From the NCBI RefSeq assembly GCF_004795895.1, contig NZ_CP039250.1, positions 1 to 64,000 on the forward strand: a stretch of DNA of 64,000 nucleotides. The letters run 5' to 3'. The position numbers and the translations under genes were made by a program. The first letter of the stretch is position 1; each line of letters opens with the position of its first letter. Source of the stretch: Sphingopyxis sp. PAMC25046. GTDB taxonomy: Bacteria; Pseudomonadota; Alphaproteobacteria; Sphingomonadales; Sphingomonadaceae. Below are positions 17,923 through 26,496 of the stretch, in pieces. Below the pieces are notes generated by a model, which saw only the letters and a program-made list of their open reading frames with translations, did not search any database and was not told the DNA's origin.

Positions 17923-18981
17923 ATGAATGTCGAAGGGCCTCTGGTAACGGCCAGAATCGGGGACCGTTACGAAGAAGCGGATCCCGCCCGATTGCCAACG
18001 GGTCACCCCGCCGTGCCGGTCGACCGCATCGGCGTGCTTCTTGTAAATCTCGGGACGCCAGACGCGCCGACGAGCAGTGCGGTCCGGCGCAATCTCGCGG
18101 AGTTTCTTTCCGACCGGCGCGTTGTCGAACTGCCCTCGCTGATCTGGCAACCGATCCTGCGCGGGATCGTCCTAGCCGTTCGGCCGCGGAAATCCGCGCG
18201 TGCCTACCGCGAAATCTGGACGTCAGAGGGCTCGCCGCTCGCCGCGATCACCCGCCGCCAGGCAAGGGCGCTTCAGGCTTCGCTCGGAGGCGATGCGGTG
18301 GTCGCGCATGCGATGCGCTATGGTAGCGGCTCGATCTCGGACGGCATCGACACGCTTCTTGCGGCAGGATGTCGCCGCATTCTCGTTGCGCCTCTTTATC
18401 CTCAATATTGCGCCGCAACGACCGCGAGCGTTGGCGATGCCGTCCAGGCGCATATGGCGCGCCTGCGCTGGCAGCCGGCGCTGCGTGTCCTTCCGCCCTA
18501 TTATGATGACGATCGCCATGTCGAGGCGCTGGCGTCGTCGCTCGGACGTGCGATCGGCGGCCTCGCCTTTGTGCCCGATACGATCGTCGCGAGCTTCCAC
18601 GGCATGCCCGAGCGCACCCTTCGTCTCGGCGATCCCTATCACTGCATGTGCCGCAAGACCGCGCGTCGGTTGGGCGAAGTTCTGGGGAATAATGTTATTC
18701 CGAGCTTTCAGTCGCGCTTCGGCCAGGCCAAATGGCTTACCCCGGCAACCGACATGATGCTCGAAACGCTAGGGCGCGAAGGCCGGTCGGTGGCCGTGAT
18801 CGCGCCGGGATTCGCCGCGGATTGCCTCGAAACCCTCGAGGAAATCGCCATCCGCGGACGCGAGCAGTTCCTTGCCGCCGGCGGACGCCATTTCGCTTAT
18901 GTGCCCTGTCTCAACGATAGCGATGTCGGGATGGATATGCTCGCCGCCCTGATAAGGAGCGAGCTTTCGGGCTGGCTTTGA
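17923..18981 (+). CDS. hemH: Ferrochelatase
   Basis: 352 aa, ATG 17923 with GCGGAG upstream. Motifs: GVLLVNLGTPDAPT, LYPQY, the catalytic histidine in ASFHGMPERTL (H226), and GFAADCLETLEEI near the C-terminus. It inserts ferrous iron into protoporphyrin IX, the last step of haem synthesis. It has a roughly 30-residue N-terminal extension before the fold. Free protoporphyrin is a photosensitiser, so its place in a photoprotection block makes sense. Confidence 0.93.
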   Translation: MNVEGPLVTARIGDRYEEADPARLPTGHPAVPVDRIGVLLVNLGTPDAPTSSAVRRNLAEFLSDRRVVELPSLIWQPILRGIVLAVRPRKSARAYREIWTSEGSPLAAITRRQARALQASLGGDAVVAHAMRYGSGSISDGIDTLLAAGCRRILVAPLYPQYCAATTASVGDAVQAHMARLRWQPALRVLPPYYDDDRHVEALASSLGRAIGGLAFVPDTIVASFHGMPERTLRLGDPYHCMCRKTARRLGEVLGNNVIPSFQSRFGQAKWLTPATDMMLETLGREGRSVAVIAPGFAADCLETLEEIAIRGREQFLAAGGRHFAYVPCLNDSDVGMDMLAALIRSELSGWL

Positions 18982-19041
18982 GGGCTTTTGATTGTCGGGG
19001 CCGCGCTGCGCTAACAAGCGTCGCGCAGCCCCGACAGGTCA

Positions 19042-19596
19042 TTAGGCGGAAAGCAGCACGCCGTCGATGACGTGGATCACGCCGTTCGACTGAAGAACGT
19101 CGGCAGGGCCGATCTTCGCCATGCCGCCCTTGGCGTCGCTCACATACCAGCTGCCATCCTTCTCCCAGACGGTGAGCATGGCGCCCTGCACCGTGGTAAG
19201 CACCGCCTTGCCGCCATTGGCCTTGGCCTGCGCGGCAATATCGGTCGCGGTCAGGCGGCCCGGCACGACATGATAGGTCAATATGCCCGTCAGCATCGCC
19301 TTGTTCTCGGGCTTGAGCAGCGTATCGACGGTGCCGGCGGGAAGCTTGGCAAAGGCAGCGTTGGTAGGCGCAAAGACCGTGAACGGGCCGACTCCCGAAA
19401 GGGTCTCGGCGAGGCCGGCGGCCTTGACCGCCGCGACCAGCGTCGTGTGATCTTTCGAATTGGCGGCATTTTCGACGATGGTCTTGGTCTCATACATCGC
19501 GGCGCCGCCGACCATCGGGTTCTTGGCGGCTGCAATGCCGCCGGCGAGCGCGAGCGCTGCTGCGGCGAGCGAAAGAGAGATACGGGAAATAGCCAT
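19042..19596 (-). CDS. Secreted fasciclin (FAS1) domain protein
   Basis: 184 aa with a signal peptide (MAISRISLSLAAAALALAGGIAAA) and one FAS1 domain: TLVAAVKAAGLAETLSGVGPFTVFAPTNAAFAKLP, TGILTYHVVPG, and NGVIHVIDGVLL. Periplasmic or surface protein; bacterial FAS1 proteins are usually adhesive. Similar genes recur in light-induced sets of other bacteria as far as I recall. A box like that of folE lies 79 nt upstream. Confidence 0.9.
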   Translation of the reverse strand: MAISRISLSLAAAALALAGGIAAAKNPMVGGAAMYETKTIVENAANSKDHTTLVAAVKAAGLAETLSGVGPFTVFAPTNAAFAKLPAGTVDTLLKPENKAMLTGILTYHVVPGRLTATDIAAQAKANGGKAVLTTVQGAMLTVWEKDGSWYVSDAKGGMAKIGPADVLQSNGVIHVIDGVLLSA

Positions 19597-19675
19597 TGGT
19601 CATTCCTTTTCGAATGTTCGTCCCGGGGGGATAGGACGGGCATGAAATTAGGCGCGCCGCCCCGCCGGGGCGACC

Positions 19676-19689
19676 TGTCCTTTGGGGCG
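19676..19689. promoter_or_regulatory. Candidate LOV-regulator box between fasciclin and NTF2-like genes
   Basis: TGTCCT-TT-GGGGCG (plus strand) matches 12 of 14 bases of the folE core. It lies in the divergent gap, 79 nt from the fasciclin start and 126 nt from the NTF2-like start. Confidence 0.4.
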
Positions 19690-19815
19690 GGTTATCCGGC
19701 CCGCCCTCCGCGGCCCTTCGCCGCTAGCGATAACGGCAGTTCTCCCTCCCATCAGCTGCAGGCAAACCGGCGGCAGGCTGGACGATCGACGCAGCCGGGC
19801 GAAAAGGGGGCTTCC

Positions 19816-20238
19816 ATGCCGTTTGAGGGGTCGTTCGAAGACCGGCTGGCGCTTCGCGACCTGCTCGACGCCTACGCCGATGCGGTCAACCGGGCCGACA
19901 GCGAGGCCTGGGCCGCGACTTGGGACGAAGGCGGCCGATGGTCGCTTCCGGGTTTCGGGATCTTCGAGGGCAAGGCGAAGATCGTCGACACCTGGCGCGC
20001 GGCGATGCGCGCCTTTCCCGACATCGTCTTTCGCGCCTGGCCGGGTTCGATCGAAGTCCATGGCGAGACCGCGGCCATGCGGTCCTACACCGAGGAAATC
20101 TTCCTGCGCGAGGGCACCCTTCACCGGACCCTTGGGACCTATGACGATGTCTGCCGCCGGATTGATGGCCGGTGGCTGTTTGCAGAGCGGCGGTTTCGGC
20201 CGTTGCCGCAGCTTTCAAAAAGTGAGGTGCAGTCATGA
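19816..20238 (+). CDS. SnoaL/NTF2-like protein
   Basis: 140 aa with GGGG ribosome site before ATG 19816. The fold signature is LRDLLDAYADAVNRADSEAWAATWDEGGRWSLPG, then a cone of beta strands ending GRWLFAERRF. This resembles SnoaL-like polyketide-cyclase or steroid-isomerase relatives. It overlaps the next gene by 4 nt. No substrate can be assigned. Confidence 0.8.
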   Translation: MPFEGSFEDRLALRDLLDAYADAVNRADSEAWAATWDEGGRWSLPGFGIFEGKAKIVDTWRAAMRAFPDIVFRAWPGSIEVHGETAAMRSYTEEIFLREGTLHRTLGTYDDVCRRIDGRWLFAERRFRPLPQLSKSEVQS

Positions 20239-20573
20239 AGATCCTGATCCAGGCGGTCATCGATATCGATCCCGAGACGCGCGGAGAGGCGCTGGCGGGC
20301 GCGCGCGGCTGGATCGAAGGCGCGCTCGCCCAGCCGGGCTGTCTGGCTTACGACTGGACCGCCGATCCGCATGTGGCCACGCGCATCCACGTGTTCGAGG
20401 AATGGGACGGCGAAGCTGCGCTCGCAGCGCATCTGGCCGGGCCGCAGTACAGGGGAATGCTGGGGCATATCGGCGCGTTTGGTGTACGTTCCTCCTCAAG
20501 CCGCAAGTTCGGTGTGTCGCGCGAAGGCCCTGTTTACAACAGCCACGGCGTGGCAAGTGCCGCCTTCGACTAG
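20235..20573 (+). CDS. Antibiotic-biosynthesis-monooxygenase (ABM) family protein
   Basis: 112 aa with the ferredoxin-like ABM pattern: MKILIQAVIDIDPETRGEALAGARGWIEGALAQPGCLAYDW, RIHVFEEWDGEAALAAHLAGP. ABM proteins are small cofactor-free quinol monooxygenases or haem-degrading enzymes. It is coupled (ATGA) to the NTF2-like gene, and both lie in the photoprotection block. Confidence 0.8.
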   Translation: MKILIQAVIDIDPETRGEALAGARGWIEGALAQPGCLAYDWTADPHVATRIHVFEEWDGEAALAAHLAGPQYRGMLGHIGAFGVRSSSSRKFGVSREGPVYNSHGVASAAFD

Positions 20574-20591
20574 CTTGGTGGTCCTCGTTCG

Positions 20592-21965
20592 CTAGCTGCG
20601 CAGCGCTTCCCAGGCAGTCAGGGCGCGCGCCCGCGCCGCCTCATGGCCGATAAGCGGCGCGGGATAGGCGGGCACCCCGGCCTCCTGTCCATGGGCGGCG
20701 GTGATCTCGGCATCCGACAGATGTGCAAGCTCCGGAACATAGGTGCGGACATAATCGCCCATCGCGAACCGCTCGCTCTGGAGCAGCGGCGACATGATGC
20801 GCGAGAAGACCGGCGCGTCGACGCCGGTGCCCGCGACATATTGCCAGTTCATTGCATTCGACCCGAGATCGGCGTCGAGCAGCGTGTCCCAGAACCAGCG
20901 TTCACCGCGGCGCCAGTCGATCAGCAGATGTTTGACGAGGAAGGAGGCGGTGACCATCCGCACGCGGTTGTGCATCCAGCCCGTGTGCCAGAGCTCGCGC
21001 ATGCCCGCGTCGACCGCCGGGTAGCCGGTCCGTCCCCGGGTCCAGGCAGCAAAGTCCCGGTCGGCTTCGGGGCCGCTCCGCCAGCCGAAATTATCGAAGG
21101 TGGGGCGCCCGTTTCGATCGCCATAATCGGACATCTGGTCGACGAGATTGATGCCATGTTCGCGCCAGCCGAGCTCCGACCGAAAGGTTTCGGCACCCGC
21201 ATCGTCGCGCTCGCCGAGCGCATGCCAGATCGACCGGGGGCTTATTTCGCCGAAATGAAGATGCGGCGACAGCCGCGATGTCGCGGGGAGCGAGGGAAAA
21301 TCGCGACGGGACTTATAGTCGCCGGCAAGCGGCCGCCAGTCGCGCAGCGCCCGCCAGGCGCCCTTCTCGCCCGGGCTCCAGTCGCCAAATCCTGTGGTCC
21401 AGTCGGGGCTGGTCGGGGTCAGCCCCCAATCGGCAAGATTGTCCGACGCCGGCCAGACGCCAGGCGCCGGAATATGGTCGGGCGCCGCATAGGGAAGGGC
21501 GGGCGGCATGCGCCCCAGAAGCGCGCGATACCAAGGCGTGAAAACGCGGTAGCGGGCGCCTTGCGCATTGGTGATACTCTCGGGCGGCGCGAGATAATTG
21601 CCGTCATGGAACCGCAGCGCAAGCCTAGCGTCCAGCGCGTCTTCGCAGCGCCGCCACCAAGGCTCGTAGCAGCGGGTCGCGTGAACCCTTGTGCTCTCGG
21701 CTTCCGCCGCGACGCGTTCGAGTATTTCGGCGGCAGGGCCGCGGCGCCGGACGAGCCGGCTGCCGCGTTTGCGAAGGCTCGCATCGAGCGCGGTGAGGCT
21801 GTGATGGAGCCACCAGCGCTGCGCGCCGCCGATCGCGCGCGTTCCGGGGCTCTCGTCGTCCAATATGTAGAGCGGAATGACCGGACCTTCGGCGATCGCC
21901 GCGAGGAGCGCCGGATGGTCGGTGATGCGGAGGTCCTGACGGAGCCACAATATGGCGGGCGGCAT
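20592..21965 (-). CDS. phrB: Deoxyribodipyrimidine photolyase
   Basis: 457 aa. The N-terminal Rossmann domain (ILWLRQDLRITDHPAL) binds the antenna. The C-terminal FAD domain has TSRLSPHLHFGEISPR, ELGWREHGINLVDQ, FAAWTRGRTGYPAVDAGMRELWHTGWMHNRVRM and DLGSNAMNWQYVAGTG in order. It splits cyclobutane pyrimidine dimers with blue light. Its RBS is AGGGA. A partial match to the folE box lies 82 nt upstream. Confidence 0.95.
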   Translation of the reverse strand: MPPAILWLRQDLRITDHPALLAAIAEGPVIPLYILDDESPGTRAIGGAQRWWLHHSLTALDASLRKRGSRLVRRRGPAAEILERVAAEAESTRVHATRCYEPWWRRCEDALDARLALRFHDGNYLAPPESITNAQGARYRVFTPWYRALLGRMPPALPYAAPDHIPAPGVWPASDNLADWGLTPTSPDWTTGFGDWSPGEKGAWRALRDWRPLAGDYKSRRDFPSLPATSRLSPHLHFGEISPRSIWHALGERDDAGAETFRSELGWREHGINLVDQMSDYGDRNGRPTFDNFGWRSGPEADRDFAAWTRGRTGYPAVDAGMRELWHTGWMHNRVRMVTASFLVKHLLIDWRRGERWFWDTLLDADLGSNAMNWQYVAGTGVDAPVFSRIMSPLLQSERFAMGDYVRTYVPELAHLSDAEITAAHGQEAGVPAYPAPLIGHEAARARALTAWEALRS

Positions 21966-22047
21966 GGCGACGGTTCCCTTTTTGGCGGGCTGGGGTGCGG
22001 GCGATCGCGGATTTCCTCATCTGGCAGGCTCCGACCTTCGCAAAAGA

Positions 22048-22061
22048 TGACCTTTCGGGCA
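22048..22061 (-). promoter_or_regulatory. Weak candidate LOV-regulator box upstream of phrB
   Basis: TGCCCG-AA-AGGTCA on the minus strand matches 11 of 14 bases of the folE box and fits TGCCCN-WW-RGGNCA fully. Its distance to the phrB start resembles those of hemH and the fasciclin gene. Confidence 0.35.
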
Positions 22062-22109
22062 GTTCAGGCAATGAAGAGCCGCTTTGCGAGCGCGAGCAAG
22101 GGGAAGGTT

Positions 22110-22138
22110 GGGCGGTGCGACATGGCGTCGCACCGCCC
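22110..22138. promoter_or_regulatory. Perfect 12-bp hairpin between crtI and phrB
   Basis: GGGCGGTGCGAC-ATGGC-GTCGCACCGCCC. It lies 85 nt after the crtI stop, in the transcription direction of phrB. There is no T-tract on either side, so it is not a standard intrinsic terminator. It may separate crtI and phrB transcripts or stabilise an RNA end. Confidence 0.5.
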
Positions 22139-22223
22139 GGCGATGAGCAATCACCGCCCCCCGCCGCGGCCAGACGCGGGTCGCAAGGCGCTGGCCGCCG
22201 GCAGAACCGGAATGTCCTTGCGA

Positions 22224-23786
22224 TCAGCCGGGCATGACATCTCCTGCCGCGTCATTACGCCCGGAGAATATTCGGTCGCGAGCGCCCGGATCGCGGGCTG
22301 CCGCAGTTCTGATGCCGAAGTCGCCGAGAATGAGGCTCGCCGTCGCCTTCGCGCTCGCGACGACCCCCGGAATACCCGCGCCGGGATGCGTGCCCGCGCC
22401 GGTAAAATAAAGGTTCTCGATGCGCGCGTCGCGGTTGTGCCCCCGAAAATAGGCGCTCTGCAGCAGTGTTGGCGTAAGGCTGAAGGCGCTCCCGAGATGC
22501 GCGGCGAGATCCTGTTCGAAGTCGGGCGGCGCATATTGGATTTGCGTGACGATCTGCTCGCCAAGGTCCGGGATCAGGCGCCGCCCGATCTCGGCGATGA
22601 TACGCTTCGCCAATTTGGGCCCTTCGACCTCCCAGTCGAGTGGGGCGTGGCCGCGATGCGGAACCGGCGCAAGCGCGTAGAAGCTGCTGTGGCCCGCCGG
22701 CGCGACGCCCGGATCGCTTGCGCTCGGGTGATGAAGGTAGAGCGAGAAATCATCGGCGAGCGTCCCGTTCCGGTAGATGTCGTCGAGAAGACCGCGGTAG
22801 CGTGGACCGAACAATATCATATGGTGGGGTATCTCGGGGAAGGCGCCGCGAACCCCCAGATGGAGAACGAAGAGGCTCGGCGACCAGCTCTTGCGCGCAA
22901 GGCGCTTGGCTTCGCACTTCCCGCGCGGATGCGCGAGCAGGTCGCGGTAGCTGTGCATGAGATCGGCGTTCGAGGCGACAAGATCGGCGCGCGCCGTAAA
23001 CCCGCTTCGCGTCACGATGCCGGTCACGCGGTCGCCCTCGGTGTCGATGCGGGCGACGGGATTGCCGAGCCTCAGCGTGCCGCCGAGGCGCTCGAACAGC
23101 GCGGCCATGCCGGCGACGAGCCGGTTGGTGCCGCCGCGCGCATACCAGACGCCGCCATCCTGTTCGAGCTTGTGGATGAGCGCATAGATGCTGCTCGTCG
23201 CCATCGGGTTGCCGCCAACAAGCAAGGTGTGGAAGGATAGAGCCTCGCGCAGCTTCTCGCTCCGAACATAGCTCGCGACGGTTTTATAGACCGAGCGCCA
23301 GGCACGGTGCCGCAAAAGAGCGGGTGCCGCCTTCAGCATCGAGCGGAAATCGAGGAAGGGCACGGCGCCGAGCTTCACATAGCCTTCCTCGTAAACCGAC
23401 GCGGAATAGCGAAGAAATCGCTCATATCCCGCCACATCGGCGGGATCGAGCGCGGCGATCTGACGGGCGAGCGCCTCCTTGTCATTGCCATAATCGAAGG
23501 TCGATCCGTCGGGCCAGCTCAGCCGGTAAAAGGGCGAGACCGGAACGAGATCGACATCGCGCTCGAGCCGCTGGCCGCTCAGTTCCCAAAGCTCGGCAAG
23601 ACAGGCCGGATCGGTGATCACCGTCGGCCCGGCATCGAAAGTGAAGCCGTCCTTCTCGAAGACATAGGCGCGACCGCCCGGCCGGTCGCGCGCTTCGACA
23701 AGCAGCGTATCGAGGCCCGCCGACTGGAGACGGATGGCGAGCGCAAGGCCGCCGATGCCGGCACCTATGACGATCGCGCGGGTCAT
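22224..23786 (-). CDS. crtI: CrtI-type phytoene desaturase
   Basis: 520 aa from ATG 23786. FAD-binding AIVIGAGIGGLALAIRLQSAGLDTLLVEARDRPGGRA at the N-terminus; then GFTFDAGPTVITDP, the GGTNRLVAGM motif and the C-terminal CrtI signature NLYFTGAGTHPGAGIPGVVASAKATA. It introduces double bonds into phytoene, making coloured carotenoids that quench singlet oxygen. About 28 extra residues follow the usual end. It overlaps the upstream oxidoreductase gene by 4 nt. No crtB is adjacent. Confidence 0.88.
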   Translation of the reverse strand: MTRAIVIGAGIGGLALAIRLQSAGLDTLLVEARDRPGGRAYVFEKDGFTFDAGPTVITDPACLAELWELSGQRLERDVDLVPVSPFYRLSWPDGSTFDYGNDKEALARQIAALDPADVAGYERFLRYSASVYEEGYVKLGAVPFLDFRSMLKAAPALLRHRAWRSVYKTVASYVRSEKLREALSFHTLLVGGNPMATSSIYALIHKLEQDGGVWYARGGTNRLVAGMAALFERLGGTLRLGNPVARIDTEGDRVTGIVTRSGFTARADLVASNADLMHSYRDLLAHPRGKCEAKRLARKSWSPSLFVLHLGVRGAFPEIPHHMILFGPRYRGLLDDIYRNGTLADDFSLYLHHPSASDPGVAPAGHSSFYALAPVPHRGHAPLDWEVEGPKLAKRIIAEIGRRLIPDLGEQIVTQIQYAPPDFEQDLAAHLGSAFSLTPTLLQSAYFRGHNRDARIENLYFTGAGTHPGAGIPGVVASAKATASLILGDFGIRTAAARDPGARDRIFSGRNDAAGDVMPG

Positions 23787-24727
23787 TGCGGCGCCCCGGC
23801 GGCGATCGCCGCGCCGAGTATATGGCCCGACAGCCACGCATATTCGGCAAAGCCGTGATAGAGCCAGTCGCCGCAGGCGCCGAGACCAATGGCAGCGTTC
23901 CAGAGCAGCTTCAGATCCTGTCCCGAGGGCTGCGAGAATAGCCAGCGATGGGCCGCGATATGGCTTGGGGTGGGCAAGTCGCGACCGGCGATCTTGCCTA
24001 GTTCGGCGAGAAGCGCTGGCGCCACGCTCGCGCCGTCGCAGGCGAGATGTGCTTCCGACCACGACCAGTCGGCTTGCACGACCCACCGCTCGCCCGGCGC
24101 GCGGCCGGGCTTTGCACTTTCGCGTGCGGCCGTCACGAGTGAACCAGCGCCGCGGAGGAAATCGGGAAGCTCCTCGATCCGCTCATCGAAGGCGAACATC
24201 GCGGTCCAGCAGGGATTGTAGCGCACCGCCATGGCTGCGCGCGCCATCTCGAAATCATGGAGCGACAAAAGCGGAGCCGCTTGCTCGGCGGGGATGGCGA
24301 TCACCGCCGCATCATATTTACCGAGCCGTTTGGCCTCGCTGTGGAGCGTCCAGCCCGCGTGCGATTTGGTGAGGGCAGTGACCGGTCGCGACAGGCGGAC
24401 ATCGAGATCGTGCGCGAGAGCTTTGAGCGGCGTGGTCATTGCCGGCGTGCCAACCCAGCTGTCCGCGCCGGCGGCCGGCCAACGCGCGGCGAGGCCTGCC
24501 TTCTCCCACGCTGCTACGAGCCTGGTAAAGCCTTCCGAGCGTGCCGTGAAATGCGTTGCGCCATGATCGAATGCGACCTCGGGGTTGCCCGGATTGGCGC
24601 GGCGGGTCGCGAGGCGGCCGCCGATGCCGCGGGATTTGTCAAAGAGTGTCGCCTCCAGCCCTGCATCGCGCAGCCGCCTGGCGCAGGCGAGCCCCGCAAT
24701 ACCCGCTCCGATGATCGCAACCCGCAT
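23783..24727 (-). CDS. FAD-dependent amine-oxidase-like (renalase-type) oxidoreductase
   Basis: 314 aa from ATG 24727. It begins MRVAIIGAGIAGLACARRL (dinucleotide site), then FDKSRGIGGRLATRR and FDHGATHFTARS, the typical pattern of the COG3380 family, ending with LGACGDWLYHGFAEYAWLSG. The substrate is unknown. It is coupled to crtI by an ATGA overlap, so the two are co-translated. The promoter region contains the strong LOV-type box. Confidence 0.82.
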   Translation of the reverse strand: MRVAIIGAGIAGLACARRLRDAGLEATLFDKSRGIGGRLATRRANPGNPEVAFDHGATHFTARSEGFTRLVAAWEKAGLAARWPAAGADSWVGTPAMTTPLKALAHDLDVRLSRPVTALTKSHAGWTLHSEAKRLGKYDAAVIAIPAEQAAPLLSLHDFEMARAAMAVRYNPCWTAMFAFDERIEELPDFLRGAGSLVTAARESAKPGRAPGERWVVQADWSWSEAHLACDGASVAPALLAELGKIAGRDLPTPSHIAAHRWLFSQPSGQDLKLLWNAAIGLGACGDWLYHGFAEYAWLSGHILGAAIAAGAPQ

Positions 24728-24882
24728 CAGACCATGGCCTCGCGGTCGCCAAGTGGACTCGCACGATGTCCTACGGCCGCCCGTAAGCATGACTGTGCCG
24801 TCAATCTGCTGGGCGTCATGCGTAATTTTTTCCGGTTCGTCGCAATTGTCATCGACGCAGGCTTGCATGAGCGAGGGGAAGT

Positions 24883-24905
24883 GTCGCAACATGTCCCTTG
24901 GGGCA
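24883..24905. promoter_or_regulatory. Candidate LOV-regulator box between the crtI operon and the LOV gene
   Basis: Identical over 23 bases to 14087-14109. The palindromic core (24892-24905) is TGTCCC-TT-GGGGCA. On the minus strand TTGCGA follows two bases later, 164 nt before the oxidoreductase start. On the plus strand it lies only 24 nt before the LOV-gene ATG, where it would suit autorepression. Confidence 0.6.
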
Positions 24906-24929
24906 CCCAGGGGAGAGCAGGCAGATACT

Positions 24930-25517
24930 ATGTCATTGAAGACAATGATCGCGGCCAGCCCGATCGCCGCGGTGATCAGCGACCCGCGTCTGCCTGACAA
25001 TCCGATCGTCGAGTGCAACGCTGCCTTCTCGGCGCTCACCGGCTATGGACCGGACGAAATCCTTGGGCGCAATTGCCGCTTTCTCTCCGGGCCGGACACC
25101 GAACCCGAACTGACCGAGACCTTGCGGGCCGCCATCCGGGAGCAGAGGCCAGCGCTCGTCGAGATCCTCAATTACCGGAAGGACGGAACGCCCTTCCGCA
25201 ATGCCGTGCTGGTGGCGCCAATCTTTGGCCCCGGCGGCACTCTCGAATATTTTCTCGGCTCGCAAATCGAGGTCGACGAGGCCGGCGAGGCGGTTGGAGG
25301 ACGGAGCGCGCGAGCGCGCGCCCAGATCGAGGCGCTCTCGCCGAGGCAGCGCGAGGTGCTGAAACTGATGGCGAGCGGCCAGCTCAACAAGCAGATCGCG
25401 TTCTCGCTTTCGCTGTCGGAGCGGACGATCAAGATGCACCGCGCCGCGCTGCTGCGTGCGCTCGGCGTCGAGACCACGGCCGATGCAATCCGGCTCGCGG
25501 TCGAGGCCGGCTTCTAG
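24930..25517 (+). CDS. LOV-domain LuxR-type transcription factor (EL222-like)
   Basis: 195 aa. The LOV domain (about 8-116) has the photoactive GRNCRFLSG motif with the flavin-adduct cysteine C49, EILNYRKDGTPFRNAV with N81 and N91, and FLGSQIEV with Q112. A linker (117-135) leads to a LuxR HTH (136-195: LSPRQREVLKLMASGQLNKQIA, RTIKMHRAALLRALG). The layout and sequence are those of EL222 of Erythrobacter litoralis, which dimerises and binds DNA under blue light. It is divergent from the crtI operon. Confidence 0.93.
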   Translation: MSLKTMIAASPIAAVISDPRLPDNPIVECNAAFSALTGYGPDEILGRNCRFLSGPDTEPELTETLRAAIREQRPALVEILNYRKDGTPFRNAVLVAPIFGPGGTLEYFLGSQIEVDEAGEAVGGRSARARAQIEALSPRQREVLKLMASGQLNKQIAFSLSLSERTIKMHRAALLRALGVETTADAIRLAVEAGF

Positions 25518-25530
25518 GCACCGCTCCACC

Positions 25531-25544
25531 TTCCCTTTGAGGCA
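25531..25544 (+). promoter_or_regulatory. Weak candidate LOV-regulator box upstream of SDR gene
   Basis: TTCCCT-TT-GAGGCA matches 10 of 14 bases of the folE box, 73 nt before the SDR start. On its own this would not be significant. Confidence 0.25.
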
Positions 25545-25617
25545 TATGGGATATCGAAACGCCGCCGATTAAAGCCTCTGGAAACCGGGCCGGCTTTGTG
25601 GCCGTGAGGAGAGGCAT

Positions 25618-26343
25618 TTGAACGGCAAGCGCGCCTTGGTGATCGGAAGCGGCGGCGGCATCGGCGCCGCGCTTGTCCATCAACTGGCAGCGTCTGGTCA
25701 ATTTGACCGCATATATGCCGGGAACAGGCGGCTCCGTGCGGCGCACCATTCCAAAGTAACTAGGCTGACGATCGACATATTGGACGACGACACGCTGGCC
25801 GACGCAAGTCGCCAGATTGCCCAAGATGGCGCTCTCGACCTGTTGATCGTGGCGACGGGGCTCCTGCATCGCGGAACGGACATCCGTCCTGAAAAAAGCC
25901 TCCGGCAGCTTGAAGCATCGGTGATGGCCGAGGTCTTCGCTGTGAACAGCATCGGGCCCGCGCTCGTCGCAAAGCATTTTCTTCCCTTGCTTGCCCGGCG
26001 GCAACGAGGGGTCGCGATATTCCTTTCTGCTCGCGTTGGTTCGATTGCGGATAACAGACTTGGCGGATGGCACAGCTACCGCGCTTCCAAGGCGGCACTC
26101 AATGCTCTGGTGCGATGCTTCGCGATAGAGCTCGGCCGCAGCAATCCCGAAGCAATCGTCGCGGCACTGCACCCCGGGACTGTCGACACGCCGCTCTCGG
26201 AGCCGTTTCAGGCGCGAGTAGCTGAATCAACGCTCTTTAGTGCGGATAAAAGCGCGATGCACATCCTGGCCGTCATCGACCAGCTATCGCCGATGGATAG
26301 CGGCGGGTTCTTCGGCTGGGATGGAAGGCCTATCCCGTATTGA
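25618..26343 (+). CDS. SDR-family (C-factor-like) oxidoreductase
   Basis: 241 aa, TTG start at 25618 with AGGAGAGG five bases upstream. The nucleotide site ALVIGSGGGIGAAL, the ARVGSI serine region and the YRASKAALNAL catalytic YxxxK are intact. It ends GWDGRPIPY, like CsgA/YciK-type SDRs. It is located 100 nt after the LOV gene and may be read from it. Substrate unknown. Confidence 0.82.
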   Translation: MNGKRALVIGSGGGIGAALVHQLAASGQFDRIYAGNRRLRAAHHSKVTRLTIDILDDDTLADASRQIAQDGALDLLIVATGLLHRGTDIRPEKSLRQLEASVMAEVFAVNSIGPALVAKHFLPLLARRQRGVAIFLSARVGSIADNRLGGWHSYRASKAALNALVRCFAIELGRSNPEAIVAALHPGTVDTPLSEPFQARVAESTLFSADKSAMHILAVIDQLSPMDSGGFFGWDGRPIPY

Positions 26344-26382
26344 CGAGCCAGCAGGCGCTTCAAGAGCCTCCGCCTCGTTGCT

Positions 26383-26434
26383 TGTCCGCTTTAGCGAACA
26401 TTGCGCCAGAAGCAGACCGACGGCAATCGGCCAG
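26383..26434 (+). repeat. 52-bp dispersed intergenic repeat, copy 1
   Basis: Aligns without gaps to 60668-60719, with 36 of 52 positions identical by hand count. The ends are most conserved: TGTCCGCTT at the left and GCAATCGGCCAG at the right. No gene lies across it. Confidence 0.4.
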
Positions 26435-26496
26435 TTTGAGCAACGAATTTGTAAGCTTCTCCGGCTAGCGGATTGAACCCTTCGCGGGGGATAATT

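Noticed and set aside
20643..23240. 865-codon plus-strand frame opposite phrB and crtI
   Set aside because: Spans two real minus-strand genes and the gap between; composition is that of an antisense frame.
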